Part shown: positions 54,827 to 61,376 of the stretch, in pieces
Position numbering within the stretch: the stretch's first letter is position 1
Layout of the letters: every line of letters starts with the position of its first letter
Assembly: GCF_003205575.1 (NCBI RefSeq)
Contig: NZ_PYBW01000028.1
Coordinates: forward strand, 1 to 64,000
DNA: 64,000 nucleotides
Source of the DNA: Streptomyces tateyamensis
GTDB lineage: Bacteria; Actinomycetota; Actinomycetes; Streptomycetales; Streptomycetaceae
Reading direction: 5' to 3'
Notes under the pieces: generated by a model
The model's input: the letters and a program-made list of their open reading frames with translations, nothing else
The model's database searches: none
What the model was told of the DNA's origin: nothing
Translations under genes and position numbers: made by a program

Positions 54827-55147
54827 CTACGGCTCGCCGAGGCCGGCGGCCTCCAGGCCCGCGGCGGTGAGCGGCTGGATGGTGGCCGGGTCCCAGCGGA
54901 CCCAGCCCCATCCGCTGGCCGGGTCCGGGTCTTTGCGCCAGCGGACGAGGCAGACCCAGCCGCTGGGCAGGCGGCGCCATTGGGTGAGCAGGCCTGGTTG
55001 CCAGCGGCCCTCGATGTGCAGGATCACGATCTGCCAGGCATCCCGCATAGGCGTCCTGCCGGGGCCGGCCATCTCGGCCGGGTCAGCGCGCACGGCGTCG
55101 TCAGGGTGCTGGTGGGGCTGCTGGGACACACGACCAGTATCGCGCAC
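54827..55147 (-). CDS. Trp-rich hypothetical phage protein
   Basis: 106 residues from GTG 55147 (GTG 55129 is an alternative). The middle (HIEGRWQPGLLTQWRRLPSG) and WVCLVRWRKDPDPASGWGWV are Trp- and Arg-rich, resembling short proteins of actinobacterial phages. It is the last gene of a minus-strand group and ends just inside the shared terminator. Confidence 0.65.
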   Translation of the reverse strand: MRDTGRVSQQPHQHPDDAVRADPAEMAGPGRTPMRDAWQIVILHIEGRWQPGLLTQWRRLPSGWVCLVRWRKDPDPASGWGWVRWDPATIQPLTAAGLEAAGLGEP

Positions 55148-55173
55148 ACGTTCGAGTGACCTAGGGGCCCTGC

Positions 55174-55719
55174 TCAGGCGGTGCGCATGCGATGGAGTAG
55201 CAGCAGCGCGGCGACTGCGTTGGCGCTTCGGATCTCGCCCTTGGCGATCAGCTCAGGCACGCTGGCCAGCGGCACCCACTCGCGCCGTTCGGACTCGAAG
55301 TCGTCCTCTGGGTGGCCGACGTACTCTGCCCGCTCCGACCAGTAGACGTGGTGGCGCCCGTCGGCCAGGCCGTTCGAGGGCTCCACGGTTAGTAGGTGCT
55401 TCAGGGGGCCCGGGCGCCAGCCGGTCTCCTCCAGCATTTCGCGCGCGGCCGCTTCCTCCAGCTCCTCGCCATCCTCGACCACGCCGGCCGCGAGCTCCCA
55501 GCCCCAGCTGTCGGTGATGAAGCGGTGCCGCCAGAGCAGCAGCGCCTCGCCGCGCTCGTTGACCGCAGTGGCCAGTGCTACGGGGCGCTGTCGCAGGAGG
55601 TAGTGGTCGAGGTGCCGACCATCGGGGAGCTCGACGTCGGCGAGGTTCACCTTCAGCCAACGGTTCTCGTAGACGGTGTGCTCGCCGAGGTTCTTCCACA
55701 CCGACACGCGCTTCTCCAT
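55174..55719 (-). CDS. NUDIX hydrolase
   Basis: 181 residues with a full NUDIX box GVVEDGEELEEAAAREMLEE followed by TGW (GX5EX7REUXEEXGU), so it should bind a divalent metal and cut nucleoside diphosphates linked to another moiety. The arrangement of a beta-rich N-terminus (WKNLGEHTVYENRWLKVNLA) is like ADP-ribose pyrophosphatases. It lies next to a TPR/HTH regulator in the lysogenic right-end module. The NUDIX protein Pif of the Streptomyces element pSAM2 gives plasmid immunity, so a role in exclusion is worth considering; that is inference. Confidence 0.9.
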   Translation of the reverse strand: MEKRVSVWKNLGEHTVYENRWLKVNLADVELPDGRHLDHYLLRQRPVALATAVNERGEALLLWRHRFITDSWGWELAAGVVEDGEELEEAAAREMLEETGWRPGPLKHLLTVEPSNGLADGRHHVYWSERAEYVGHPEDDFESERREWVPLASVPELIAKGEIRSANAVAALLLLHRMRTA

Positions 55720-55753
55720 TCCTGGCCTGTATAGACGGGGTCAGCCTAGTCAG

Positions 55754-57088
55754 CTACAGCGGCACCGCGAGGGACGCGTCGATCCGCTCGACCGCGTCCC
55801 GGGCCGCCGCAGTGCGCTGCGCGCCGAGTTGTCGGCGCAGCGCCACGAAGCGGTCGCGTAGCCGCTGGGACTCCATGCCGACGGCCAGATTGAGCGCGGC
55901 AATCGCGTTGCCCGCGGCCTGCTCGACCTCGTTGCGGCCGAGGTCGACTGTCGTCAGGGTGGCCATGCGGTGGACCTGGCCACGTGCGTGGGCCTGGACG
56001 CGTACGGCCTCCTCGGCGTAGCTACGGGCCGGGGTCCAGTCGCCGAGACTGATCAGCGCCTCGGCGAGTTGCGCTTCGACGAGCCCGGGCTGCACGTAGC
56101 CGGTCTCTGGCGGCTCTTCCTCGGGGCGGATGGTGGCTGCGGCGGCCTCGGCGCGGGCCATGGCCCGATGCGCTCCAGGGATGTCGCCCATCCTCGCGAA
56201 GGCCTTGGCCTGCATGGCGTGCAGGTCGGTGGCCAGCGCCGGGCTGATCCGGTCGCCTGCGCTGCGAACGCCAGCCTCGGCGAAGGCCACGGCCTGCCGG
56301 TAGTCCTTGAGGAATAGCGCCTGGTTCGTGAGCAGGGCGACGACGTAGCCGCCAAATGCCCGGTCCCCGGACGCCTTCGCCAGGCGCAGTGCGTGGTGGA
56401 AGTAGCGCTGCGCGAGGCCCTGGTGGTCCGAGTCGTAGGCGCAGATGCCAGCCACGGCGACCAATCCGCCGGTCGCCCGCAGGAGGTCGCGGCCGACCGC
56501 ATCCGAGTACGTCCCACGCACCAGCGGCGCCGTGTGGTCGGCAAGGAATCCGACGACACGGCCGCCGGTGGCCACTCCCCCTGAGGCTCGGTACATCTGC
56601 TCGTAGCGGCTGCGGGCTGTGCGGAGCATCGCGAGGTCGGACTGGCCGACTCGGCGGGTTCCGGCGTGGGATACGTCTGCGTCGTCGGGCGGGTTCTCCC
56701 ACTCCCAAACCGGCACGATGGCAGCGGTACCCACTATGGCGGGCGCTGTGGCGTGCTCTACGCGCTGCTGCTGGTCGGAGCGCCACAGGGCAGCGGCGCG
56801 GTCCACGAACGCGCCGAGCGCAGTCGGCTGCGGCATGGCGCCTGGCTGCCCCATGCCGATGTCGTCCAGGCTGATCGGCCTACCCAACCGGTGGCTGAGG
56901 ATGTCGCAGATCAGGTCGGGCGCGGCGCCGCGTGGACGTTGTCCGCGAAGCCAGCGGGTGACGGCGGTGTGGTCATAGCGCGTCTGCTTGCCGGTGCTGG
57001 CGCTGGCTTGGTTCACTCGGGCGGCGAAGCCGGCGTGGGACCAGCCGGCCTCTTCGAGGAGTACGTCGAGCTGCGTGTTTGGCCCCAT
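55754..57088 (-). CDS. HTH/TPR transcriptional regulator
   Basis: 444 residues with an N-terminal helix-turn-helix of the XRE type (about 1-75: MGPNTQLDVLLEEAGWSHAG, then AVTRWLRGQRPRGAAPDLI) and a C-terminal superhelix of TPR-like units (about 210-420: ALRLAKASGDRAFGGYVVAL, AQLAEALISLGDWTPARSYA). This type is abundant in Streptomyces and is often paired with NUDIX genes. A GAGGTG precedes the ATG. It likely controls its own divergent promoter (palindromes at 57141-57169) and perhaps senses a peptide or small ligand. Confidence 0.85.
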   Translation of the reverse strand: MGPNTQLDVLLEEAGWSHAGFAARVNQASASTGKQTRYDHTAVTRWLRGQRPRGAAPDLICDILSHRLGRPISLDDIGMGQPGAMPQPTALGAFVDRAAALWRSDQQQRVEHATAPAIVGTAAIVPVWEWENPPDDADVSHAGTRRVGQSDLAMLRTARSRYEQMYRASGGVATGGRVVGFLADHTAPLVRGTYSDAVGRDLLRATGGLVAVAGICAYDSDHQGLAQRYFHHALRLAKASGDRAFGGYVVALLTNQALFLKDYRQAVAFAEAGVRSAGDRISPALATDLHAMQAKAFARMGDIPGAHRAMARAEAAAATIRPEEEPPETGYVQPGLVEAQLAEALISLGDWTPARSYAEEAVRVQAHARGQVHRMATLTTVDLGRNEVEQAAGNAIAALNLAVGMESQRLRDRFVALRRQLGAQRTAAARDAVERIDASLAVPL

Positions 57089-57140
57089 TGGAGCACCTCA
57101 CAAGGGACTTGGCGGTCCGTCGGACTCTACTCGCCTTGAG

Positions 57141-57169
57141 TTCACACGGGGTGTGAATCGAGTACTCGA
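57141..57169. promoter_or_regulatory. Twin palindromes in the divergent accessory promoter
   Basis: TTCACAC (57141-57147) and GTGTGAA (57151-57157) are perfect inverted arms around GGG; immediately next is a perfect 12-bp palindrome TCGAGTACTCGA (57158-57169). They lie between the regulator start (57088) and the small-gene operon (57224), a likely operator. Confidence 0.6.
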
Positions 57170-57223
57170 CATGGCGCGTTGCACATCCTGTCCGCGGTGG
57201 TGGGCGCGCCGGAGCATTGAGTC

Positions 57224-57442
57224 ATGGCAGTGACGTTGAAAAAGGGCGTGGTGCGAATCGCCGCGTATGGACGAACGCCCACGGGCGATCAACTGACTGG
57301 GAAGGCCTGCATCGATTGCGGGCGCCGCGGTGTGGAGTTGTCCCCTGCTGGCCAGTACTACACGCGATCGGGGAGGGCCCGGCTCGGTTGGGCGGTTGTG
57401 GCCTGCCCCGAGCACGCGCAGGCTGCGGAGGTGACCAGATGA
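57224..57442 (+). CDS. Small zinc-binding protein
   Basis: 72 residues from ATG 57224 with GGAG upstream. A C-x2-C (CIDCGRRG) and a C-x2-H (CPEH) suggest one zinc site around a beta hairpin. First gene of a plus-strand operon divergent from the TPR regulator. Such short proteins next to HTH/TPR regulators occur often in Streptomyces; function unknown. Confidence 0.65.
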   Translation: MAVTLKKGVVRIAAYGRTPTGDQLTGKACIDCGRRGVELSPAGQYYTRSGRARLGWAVVACPEHAQAAEVTR

Positions 57443-57948
57443 CCCCCGAAGAGCAGGTGGCCCGATGGGCCGTCATGCCGCCCGAGATCTGGCTGGCCGG
57501 CGCGGACCGCTCGTCCGCCCGCTACGACACGGTGATCCGGTGGGAGCAGGACCGGGCCTACATGGCACCGCTGCCGTGCGGGGTCCGCTGGCACGCCCTG
57601 CGGATGCCCGAGGAGTTGGGCCTGGCGGTGCTGCGAGCGCTGCTGGCGACGGCGGCCGCGCAGGCACTCGGCCCCGTCCTCCACGACCGGACCGAAGGCC
57701 TGACGGTCTGGCTGCTGCCGGTGGAGCCCGACACCGGTGCGGAGTGGGAGCGGCTGGACCCCGTGCTCGTCCTGCTCACCGCTGGCCATACCCTCCAGGC
57801 GCCGGGGCCCGAGGTGCTGGGCGGCGAGCCGGTCCGCTGGGCGCACTGGCCGCAGATCCCGGGCACGCTCACGCCGCCGGACCTGCTCGCGCGAGCGCTG
57901 GGCCAGCACCTGGCCCTGGCCGGGCCGCTCCAGGACGGGAGCAGCTGA
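57439..57948 (+). CDS. Hypothetical accessory protein
   Basis: 169 residues from ATG 57439 (ATGA overlap). An alpha/beta protein with EEQVARWAVMPPEIWLAG at the start, HALRMPEELGLAVLRALLAT and a C-terminal helix; similar proteins accompany the preceding gene in other streptomycetes. No catalytic motif recognised. Confidence 0.65.
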   Translation: MTPEEQVARWAVMPPEIWLAGADRSSARYDTVIRWEQDRAYMAPLPCGVRWHALRMPEELGLAVLRALLATAAAQALGPVLHDRTEGLTVWLLPVEPDTGAEWERLDPVLVLLTAGHTLQAPGPEVLGGEPVRWAHWPQIPGTLTPPDLLARALGQHLALAGPLQDGSS

Positions 57949-58139
57949 TGGCGGCGGAGCCCACGCCGCCGGTGGTGAAAGGGCACTGCGTGTGCTGCGG
58001 GGAGTACGCCGAGGGTCCGCGGTATGAGTCGTCGACGCCGTCGGATCGGTACGACCTGATCGACGCTCACCCGGGCTGCCCGGGGCGGCCGCCAGCTGAC
58101 AGGTGGCGGCCGCGACTGATGAAGCGGGGCCGGTCGTGA
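57948..58139 (+). CDS. Small zinc-finger-like protein
   Basis: 63 residues; TGATG overlap with the previous gene. A CVCCGEYAEGP segment followed by DAHPGCPGRPP gives a possible zinc site; a very basic C-terminus (RWRPRLMKRGRS) could bind nucleic acid. Function unknown. Confidence 0.6.
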   Translation: MAAEPTPPVVKGHCVCCGEYAEGPRYESSTPSDRYDLIDAHPGCPGRPPADRWRPRLMKRGRS

Positions 58140-58225
58140 TCGCGCTCTGGGCCCTCGTGCGCCGGCCGCGGCGCTGCCTGCTCGGCTGGCCGAGCTGTCC
58201 GCTGTGCGCCGGGGCGCTGCGGTGA
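58136..58225 (+). CDS. Possible 29-residue micro-protein
   Basis: GTG 58136 overlaps the previous stop and its own stop overlaps the next GTG, both by 4 nt. Contains C-x2-C (CPLCAG) plus one more Cys. The exact double overlap is the main reason to report it. Confidence 0.45.
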   Translation: MIALWALVRRPRRCLLGWPSCPLCAGALR

Positions 58226-58398
58226 GCGCGCCGGCCAGCTTGATGACGATCCGCGTCTACTCCGTCGGCGAGGACGGCCGGCGCCATCCTCGGGGGGAGC
58301 AGCGCATCGTGCTGCAGGACGGCACCTCGCAGCATGTCCGGCCGCTCACCGGGGAGTGGCCGCCGTGCGCGTGCTCCCGCTGCCAACCCGCCCAGTAG
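58222..58398 (+). CDS. Small accessory protein with terminal CxC-x2-C
   Basis: 58 residues from GTG 58222. Beta-rich (LMTIRVYSVGEDGRRHPRGE, then RIVLQDGTSQHVRPLTG) ending with CACSRC, a compact cysteine cluster that might bind metal. GTGA overlap upstream. Confidence 0.58.
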   Translation: MSAPASLMTIRVYSVGEDGRRHPRGEQRIVLQDGTSQHVRPLTGEWPPCACSRCQPAQ

Positions 58399-58419
58399 TC
58401 ACCGTCAGAGAGGACCCCC

Positions 58420-58632
58420 ATGGGCCGCAAAGAGCGACGCCAACCCAGTCAGTCGGTCGTGGACCACACGCTCAGCTACACCGAGGAGGCGCGGATCGCC
58501 GTCGAGCACGGGGACAGCCCCGCCGCACAGATCATGATCCGCAAATCCGTCCGGGCCGCGCAGGGCCTGCCCGTCCGCAACTATGCGGACGCCGACGAGG
58601 CGCGCGAGATCAGGGAGGCCGGCGACGGCTGA
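58420..58632 (+). CDS. Small acidic/basic accessory protein
   Basis: 70 residues from ATG 58420 with AGAGAGGA upstream. Helical (LSYTEEARIAVEHGDSPAAQ, then RKSVRAAQGLPVRNY). Last gene of the plus-strand accessory operon. No family recognised. Confidence 0.6.
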   Translation: MGRKERRQPSQSVVDHTLSYTEEARIAVEHGDSPAAQIMIRKSVRAAQGLPVRNYADADEAREIREAGDG

Positions 58633-58651
58633 CGGCCAGCCGGGCGGCCAT

Positions 58652-58894
58652 CTACTCGTCGCGGTGCAGGCGCGCTGTCGGCACCTCGAGAGCGGTAGCG
58701 ATGGCGAGGTAGGCGTCGATGCTCAGGCCTCGGCTGCTGAGCTCGATGCGGTAGACGGACTTTCGGTCGATGCCTGCCCTCTCGGCCAGGTCCTCCTGCG
58801 ACCAGCCACGCTCTGTCCGCAGCGCCCGGACGCGGCGACCGATCGCGGCGCGTTCGTCGAGCTGGGTCGGGGTGAGAGTAAACCTGGCAGACAC
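58652..58894 (-). CDS. XRE-family HTH regulator
   Basis: 80 residues from GTG 58894, almost all a Cro/C1-type HTH (IGRRVRALRTERGWSQEDLA, then ERAGIDRKSVYRIELSSRGL, DAYLAIATALEVP). It is the gene nearest to attR and is transcribed toward the accessory operon. It could regulate that operon or the prophage. Confidence 0.8.
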   Translation of the reverse strand: MSARFTLTPTQLDERAAIGRRVRALRTERGWSQEDLAERAGIDRKSVYRIELSSRGLSIDAYLAIATALEVPTARLHRDE

Positions 58895-59284
58895 CTAGAT
58901 CACGCTGGGCGCCATCAGTGATCATGTCTGCACCCAGCTGGGGCCAGATCGCAGGATTGGCTCACGTCCAACATGGGGACTTCTCGTTGAACATGTGACA
59001 GTCTGTGCAGCGCATTCGAACAGTCGTTCGCAGCGGCCCCCACCCCTGCACTCCTCGCCTAGCCACCCCCAGGTGGAGGGCGAGGTAGAACCGAGCCCCG
59101 CCAGCAACCAACTGGCGGGGCTCGGCGCGTGAGTGCCGGGACGGACCCCCGATCGCCGCTCAGGCGTGATGACACGTCATCACCACGGACAGCGGAGAGC
59201 GCCTGACAGCGCCTCGCGGCGCCTGACAGCGGGAGTGTTTTCCCAGCTAGACGCAAAGCCGCAGGTCAAGTCTGTGTAACAAAT
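58895..59284. other. Prophage right-end non-coding region
   Basis: No gene is supported. It holds a GATCAC/GTGATC inverted pair (58898-58923), a dyad GTGATGAC/GTCATCAC (59166-59183) whose half ACGTCATCAC also occurs near attL (17083-17092), and the 12-bp direct repeats described separately. A position beside attR suits integrase or excisionase arm sites. Confidence 0.5.
59199..59230 (+). repeat. 12-bp direct repeat near attR
   Basis: GCGCCTGACAGC occurs exactly at 59199-59210 and 59219-59230, a 20-bp period, 55 nt inside attR. Possible arm-type binding sites for integrase. Confidence 0.6.
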
Positions 59285-59311
59285 CGGGTTCGAGTCCCGT
59301 CGCTCACCCCA
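59285..59311 (+). repeat. attR: right prophage attachment site
   Basis: Exact 27-bp copy of the tRNA-His 3' end (16991-17017). The upstream part of the tRNA is missing here, so this is only the displaced 3' end of the original gene, not a second tRNA. Confidence 0.93.
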
Positions 59312-59314
59312 AGA

Positions 59315-59351
59315 CCTGAGGGCCTGATCTCCTGGAGATCAGGCCCTCAGG
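59315..59351 (+). terminator. Displaced host terminator after attR
   Basis: 18-bp perfect arms (59315-59332, 59334-59351) around a single base, 4 nt after the att core. This is at the same distance as the phage-supplied hairpin is from attL, so it is probably the original tRNA-His terminator. Confidence 0.85.
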
Positions 59352-59428
59352 CGTTCTCCGCCGACGAGTCGTCTGCCCGCCGTCGCCGACTCGGCATCAG
59401 CAGCATCGGGAACCCCTGTGCGATTCAC

Positions 59429-59442
59429 TTACTCGTGAGTAA
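59429..59442. promoter_or_regulatory. Dyad operator overlapping the thioesterase start
   Basis: TTACTC and GAGTAA form perfect 6-bp arms around GT, right before ATG 59444 and across the in-frame GTG 59435. TetR or GntR-type repressors bind such sites; the cognate regulator is not in the window. Confidence 0.6.
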
Positions 59443-59443
59443 C

Positions 59444-59899
59444 ATGACCGGCATGACGACTACTCCCATTGGCCAACTGCTGGCCGACACCGTCCCGATG
59501 GTCCGCACGCTGAACCTGGCCTACCTGGAGACCACCCCGGAGCGGGCTGTGCTCCAGCTGCCGGACCAGCCGGAGTACCGCAACCACGTGGGCGGTCCGC
59601 ACGCCGGTGCGATGTTCACCCTCGGCGAGTCCGCCAGCGGCGCGATCGTGCTGGCCGCCTTCGGGGACCAGCTCTCGCGCGCGGTGCCGCTGCCGGTGAC
59701 CGCCGACATCGCGTTCAAGAAGGTGGCCAAGGGCGTGGTGACCGCGACCGCCACGCTGGGCCGCCCGATCGCCGACGTGATCGCCGAGCTGGACGCCGGC
59801 CAGCGCCCGGAGTTCCCGGTCACCGTGGAGATCACCCGCGAGGACGGCGCGGTGACCACCGTGATGAACGTGCTCTGGACCCTGCGCCCCAACAGCTGA
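59444..59899 (+). CDS. Hotdog-fold thioesterase (DUF4442/PaaI-like)
   Basis: 151 residues from ATG 59444; ATG 59453 and GTG 59435 are alternatives and no clear ribosome-binding site exists. The hotdog pattern is clear: EYRNHVGGPHAGAMFTLGES (central helix) and ITYDIAFKK-like VTADIAFKKVAKGVVTATAT. It lacks the strict PaaI Asp motif but fits DUF4442 proteins, which hydrolyse or bind acyl-CoA. It is transcribed alone, first host gene after the prophage. Confidence 0.8.
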   Translation: MTGMTTTPIGQLLADTVPMVRTLNLAYLETTPERAVLQLPDQPEYRNHVGGPHAGAMFTLGESASGAIVLAAFGDQLSRAVPLPVTADIAFKKVAKGVVTATATLGRPIADVIAELDAGQRPEFPVTVEITREDGAVTTVMNVLWTLRPNS

Positions 59900-60204
59900 G
59901 TCCACCCGCCACCCGGCGACCAGTACCCGGCGCGCGGTACCCGGCGCGCGGTCCGCCCGCCGCCGCGCGACCGGACCGGTCGGGGACCGACCGGATTCCC
60001 CGGTCGAACCTGCCGCTCCGTCAGATCGGCCGAAAATCGTCCCCGGGCGACAGTGCGCGGGCAACGGGCAGACACTGCACCGCGCTCGGGGGCACGGTCC
60101 GGACCGACGCGGACCGGACGCCCACAACCCGGACGACCGCGGACCGGACTCCCGCTGACCGGACGTCCACGCCCCGGACGAACGGCTGCGGACCGGAGGT
60201 CTGC
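59900..60204. other. Intergenic region with short repeats
   Basis: A perfect tandem 14-bp repeat (59923-59936 and 59937-59950) and several copies of GACCGGAC-like words (60090-60195) occur. No gene supported. The promoter of the next gene should be here. Confidence 0.4.
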
Positions 60205-61224
60205 GTGACCTTGCCCCGGCGCGGCTCGTTCTCCCCTCACGTGCGAGCCAATCACGCGTTTCCCGCGCCCGAACCGCAGCCCGCCGCCCCGGCGGCGTCC
60301 GACCGGGCGGGGGGCGAGGGGCCGGCGCACCGGGTGCGACCAGGGCTGCTGGTCGCCGGTGGGGCAGTGCTCGCGCAGGTCTGGGGGCTGGGCGTCGGGG
60401 TGAGCCTGGCGCACGCGAGCAGTTCCACCGCCTCATCCGGGCCGGCCGGGGCGGTCGGCCGGACGGTGCGCAGCCTCGGCGTCCCGGCCGCGAACGATGC
60501 CGGCAGCAGTGCGCTCGGGGTGGTCGGCGAGGCGGCGGGGGCCGGCAGCGGCGCTGCCGCCGCCGATCCGGCGGCCGGTGACCCGGCGGCCGTGGACCAG
60601 TTGCTGCACAGCAGGATCAAGGCGGGCGGACTGCCGCTGCCGGGTCAGGCCACCGCGATGCCGGACGCCTTCTCGATCGCCGCGGTGCTGCTGCCCGCGG
60701 TGCCGCCGCAACCGGGCGCGCCGGCGGTGGAGAGTGCGGGGACCGGGTCTGCGGCGGGAGGGCGATCCGCCCACAGCGGCGCCTTCCCGGTGCAGCGTGG
60801 ACGCTCCGACGAGGGCAGTGCGGTGGCGGCCGCGCCTGCGGCCTGGCTGCCCGGCCCCGGCTGGGAGGGCTCGGCGCCGGCGCACGGTGCGGCAGCAGCA
60901 CCGGTGGCCGACCAGGATCCGACGGCGGCGCTCGGCGCCCGCTCCACCGGGACCGCCGCTTCCCGGAACGGCGAGCGGCCGCTGGTCGGGATGCCGCATC
61001 CGCTCGCCGACAGCGCGTTCGGCCCGGCCGGGCTGCCCGGCGGCGCCAAGGGCCCGCTGGGTGCCGACCTCAGCCGGGGGCAGCAGCCGGTGGCGGCCGC
61101 TCCGGCCGCGAGTTCGATGCAGGCCAGCGGAATCGAGACCGCGGTGCTGTTCCCGATCGCGGCCGGCCTCCTGCTCACCGGCGCCGCCATGTACAAGCAC
61201 CGCGGCCTCCCCCGCGGCCACTGA
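60205..61224 (+). CDS. Membrane-anchored low-complexity exported protein
   Basis: 339 residues from GTG 60205 with GGAGG (60195-60199). An N-terminal hydrophobic helix (about 47-66, GLLVAGGAVLAQVWGLGVGV) can act as signal or anchor; a long Ala/Gly/Pro/Ser region follows; the C-terminus has another membrane helix (ETAVLFPIAAGLLLTGAAMY) and a short basic tail KHRGLPRGH. That end looks like a cell-wall anchor but has no LPXTG or LAXTG motif. Probably a surface protein; function unknown. Confidence 0.68.
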   Translation: MTLPRRGSFSPHVRANHAFPAPEPQPAAPAASDRAGGEGPAHRVRPGLLVAGGAVLAQVWGLGVGVSLAHASSSTASSGPAGAVGRTVRSLGVPAANDAGSSALGVVGEAAGAGSGAAAADPAAGDPAAVDQLLHSRIKAGGLPLPGQATAMPDAFSIAAVLLPAVPPQPGAPAVESAGTGSAAGGRSAHSGAFPVQRGRSDEGSAVAAAPAAWLPGPGWEGSAPAHGAAAAPVADQDPTAALGARSTGTAASRNGERPLVGMPHPLADSAFGPAGLPGGAKGPLGADLSRGQQPVAAAPAASSMQASGIETAVLFPIAAGLLLTGAAMYKHRGLPRGH

Positions 61225-61376
61225 CGGAGGACCGAGTCTCCCGACCGTTGCCCCCGAACGCCGCCCCGGTACGCGCACCGACACCCGGCCCCCGCCCCCG
61301 GGCGCACCTGCCCGTGCTCCCCCCACCCCGCCACACCCAGGCGCACCCACCCGCCAGCCCCGCCCGCGGAACCGCG

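Larger units (their letters stand above)
16991..59311 (+). mobile_element. Integrated siphovirus-like prophage in tRNA-His
   Basis: The element of about 42.3 kb lies between the 27-bp direct repeats. It has a complete temperate-phage layout: integrase, repressor and antirepressor-like region, replication, packaging, head, tail, lysis, then accessory genes next to attR. Terminase, portal, capsid, tape measure, endolysin and integrase all appear intact, so it may be inducible. A long non-contractile tail is inferred from the large tape-measure gene and the lack of a sheath protein. Base composition is close to the host's, pointing to long association with related hosts. Confidence 0.93.

Noticed and set aside
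59285..59311. A second tRNA-His gene
   Set aside because: Only the T-arm and acceptor 3' part are present; D-arm and anticodon are missing, so it is attR.
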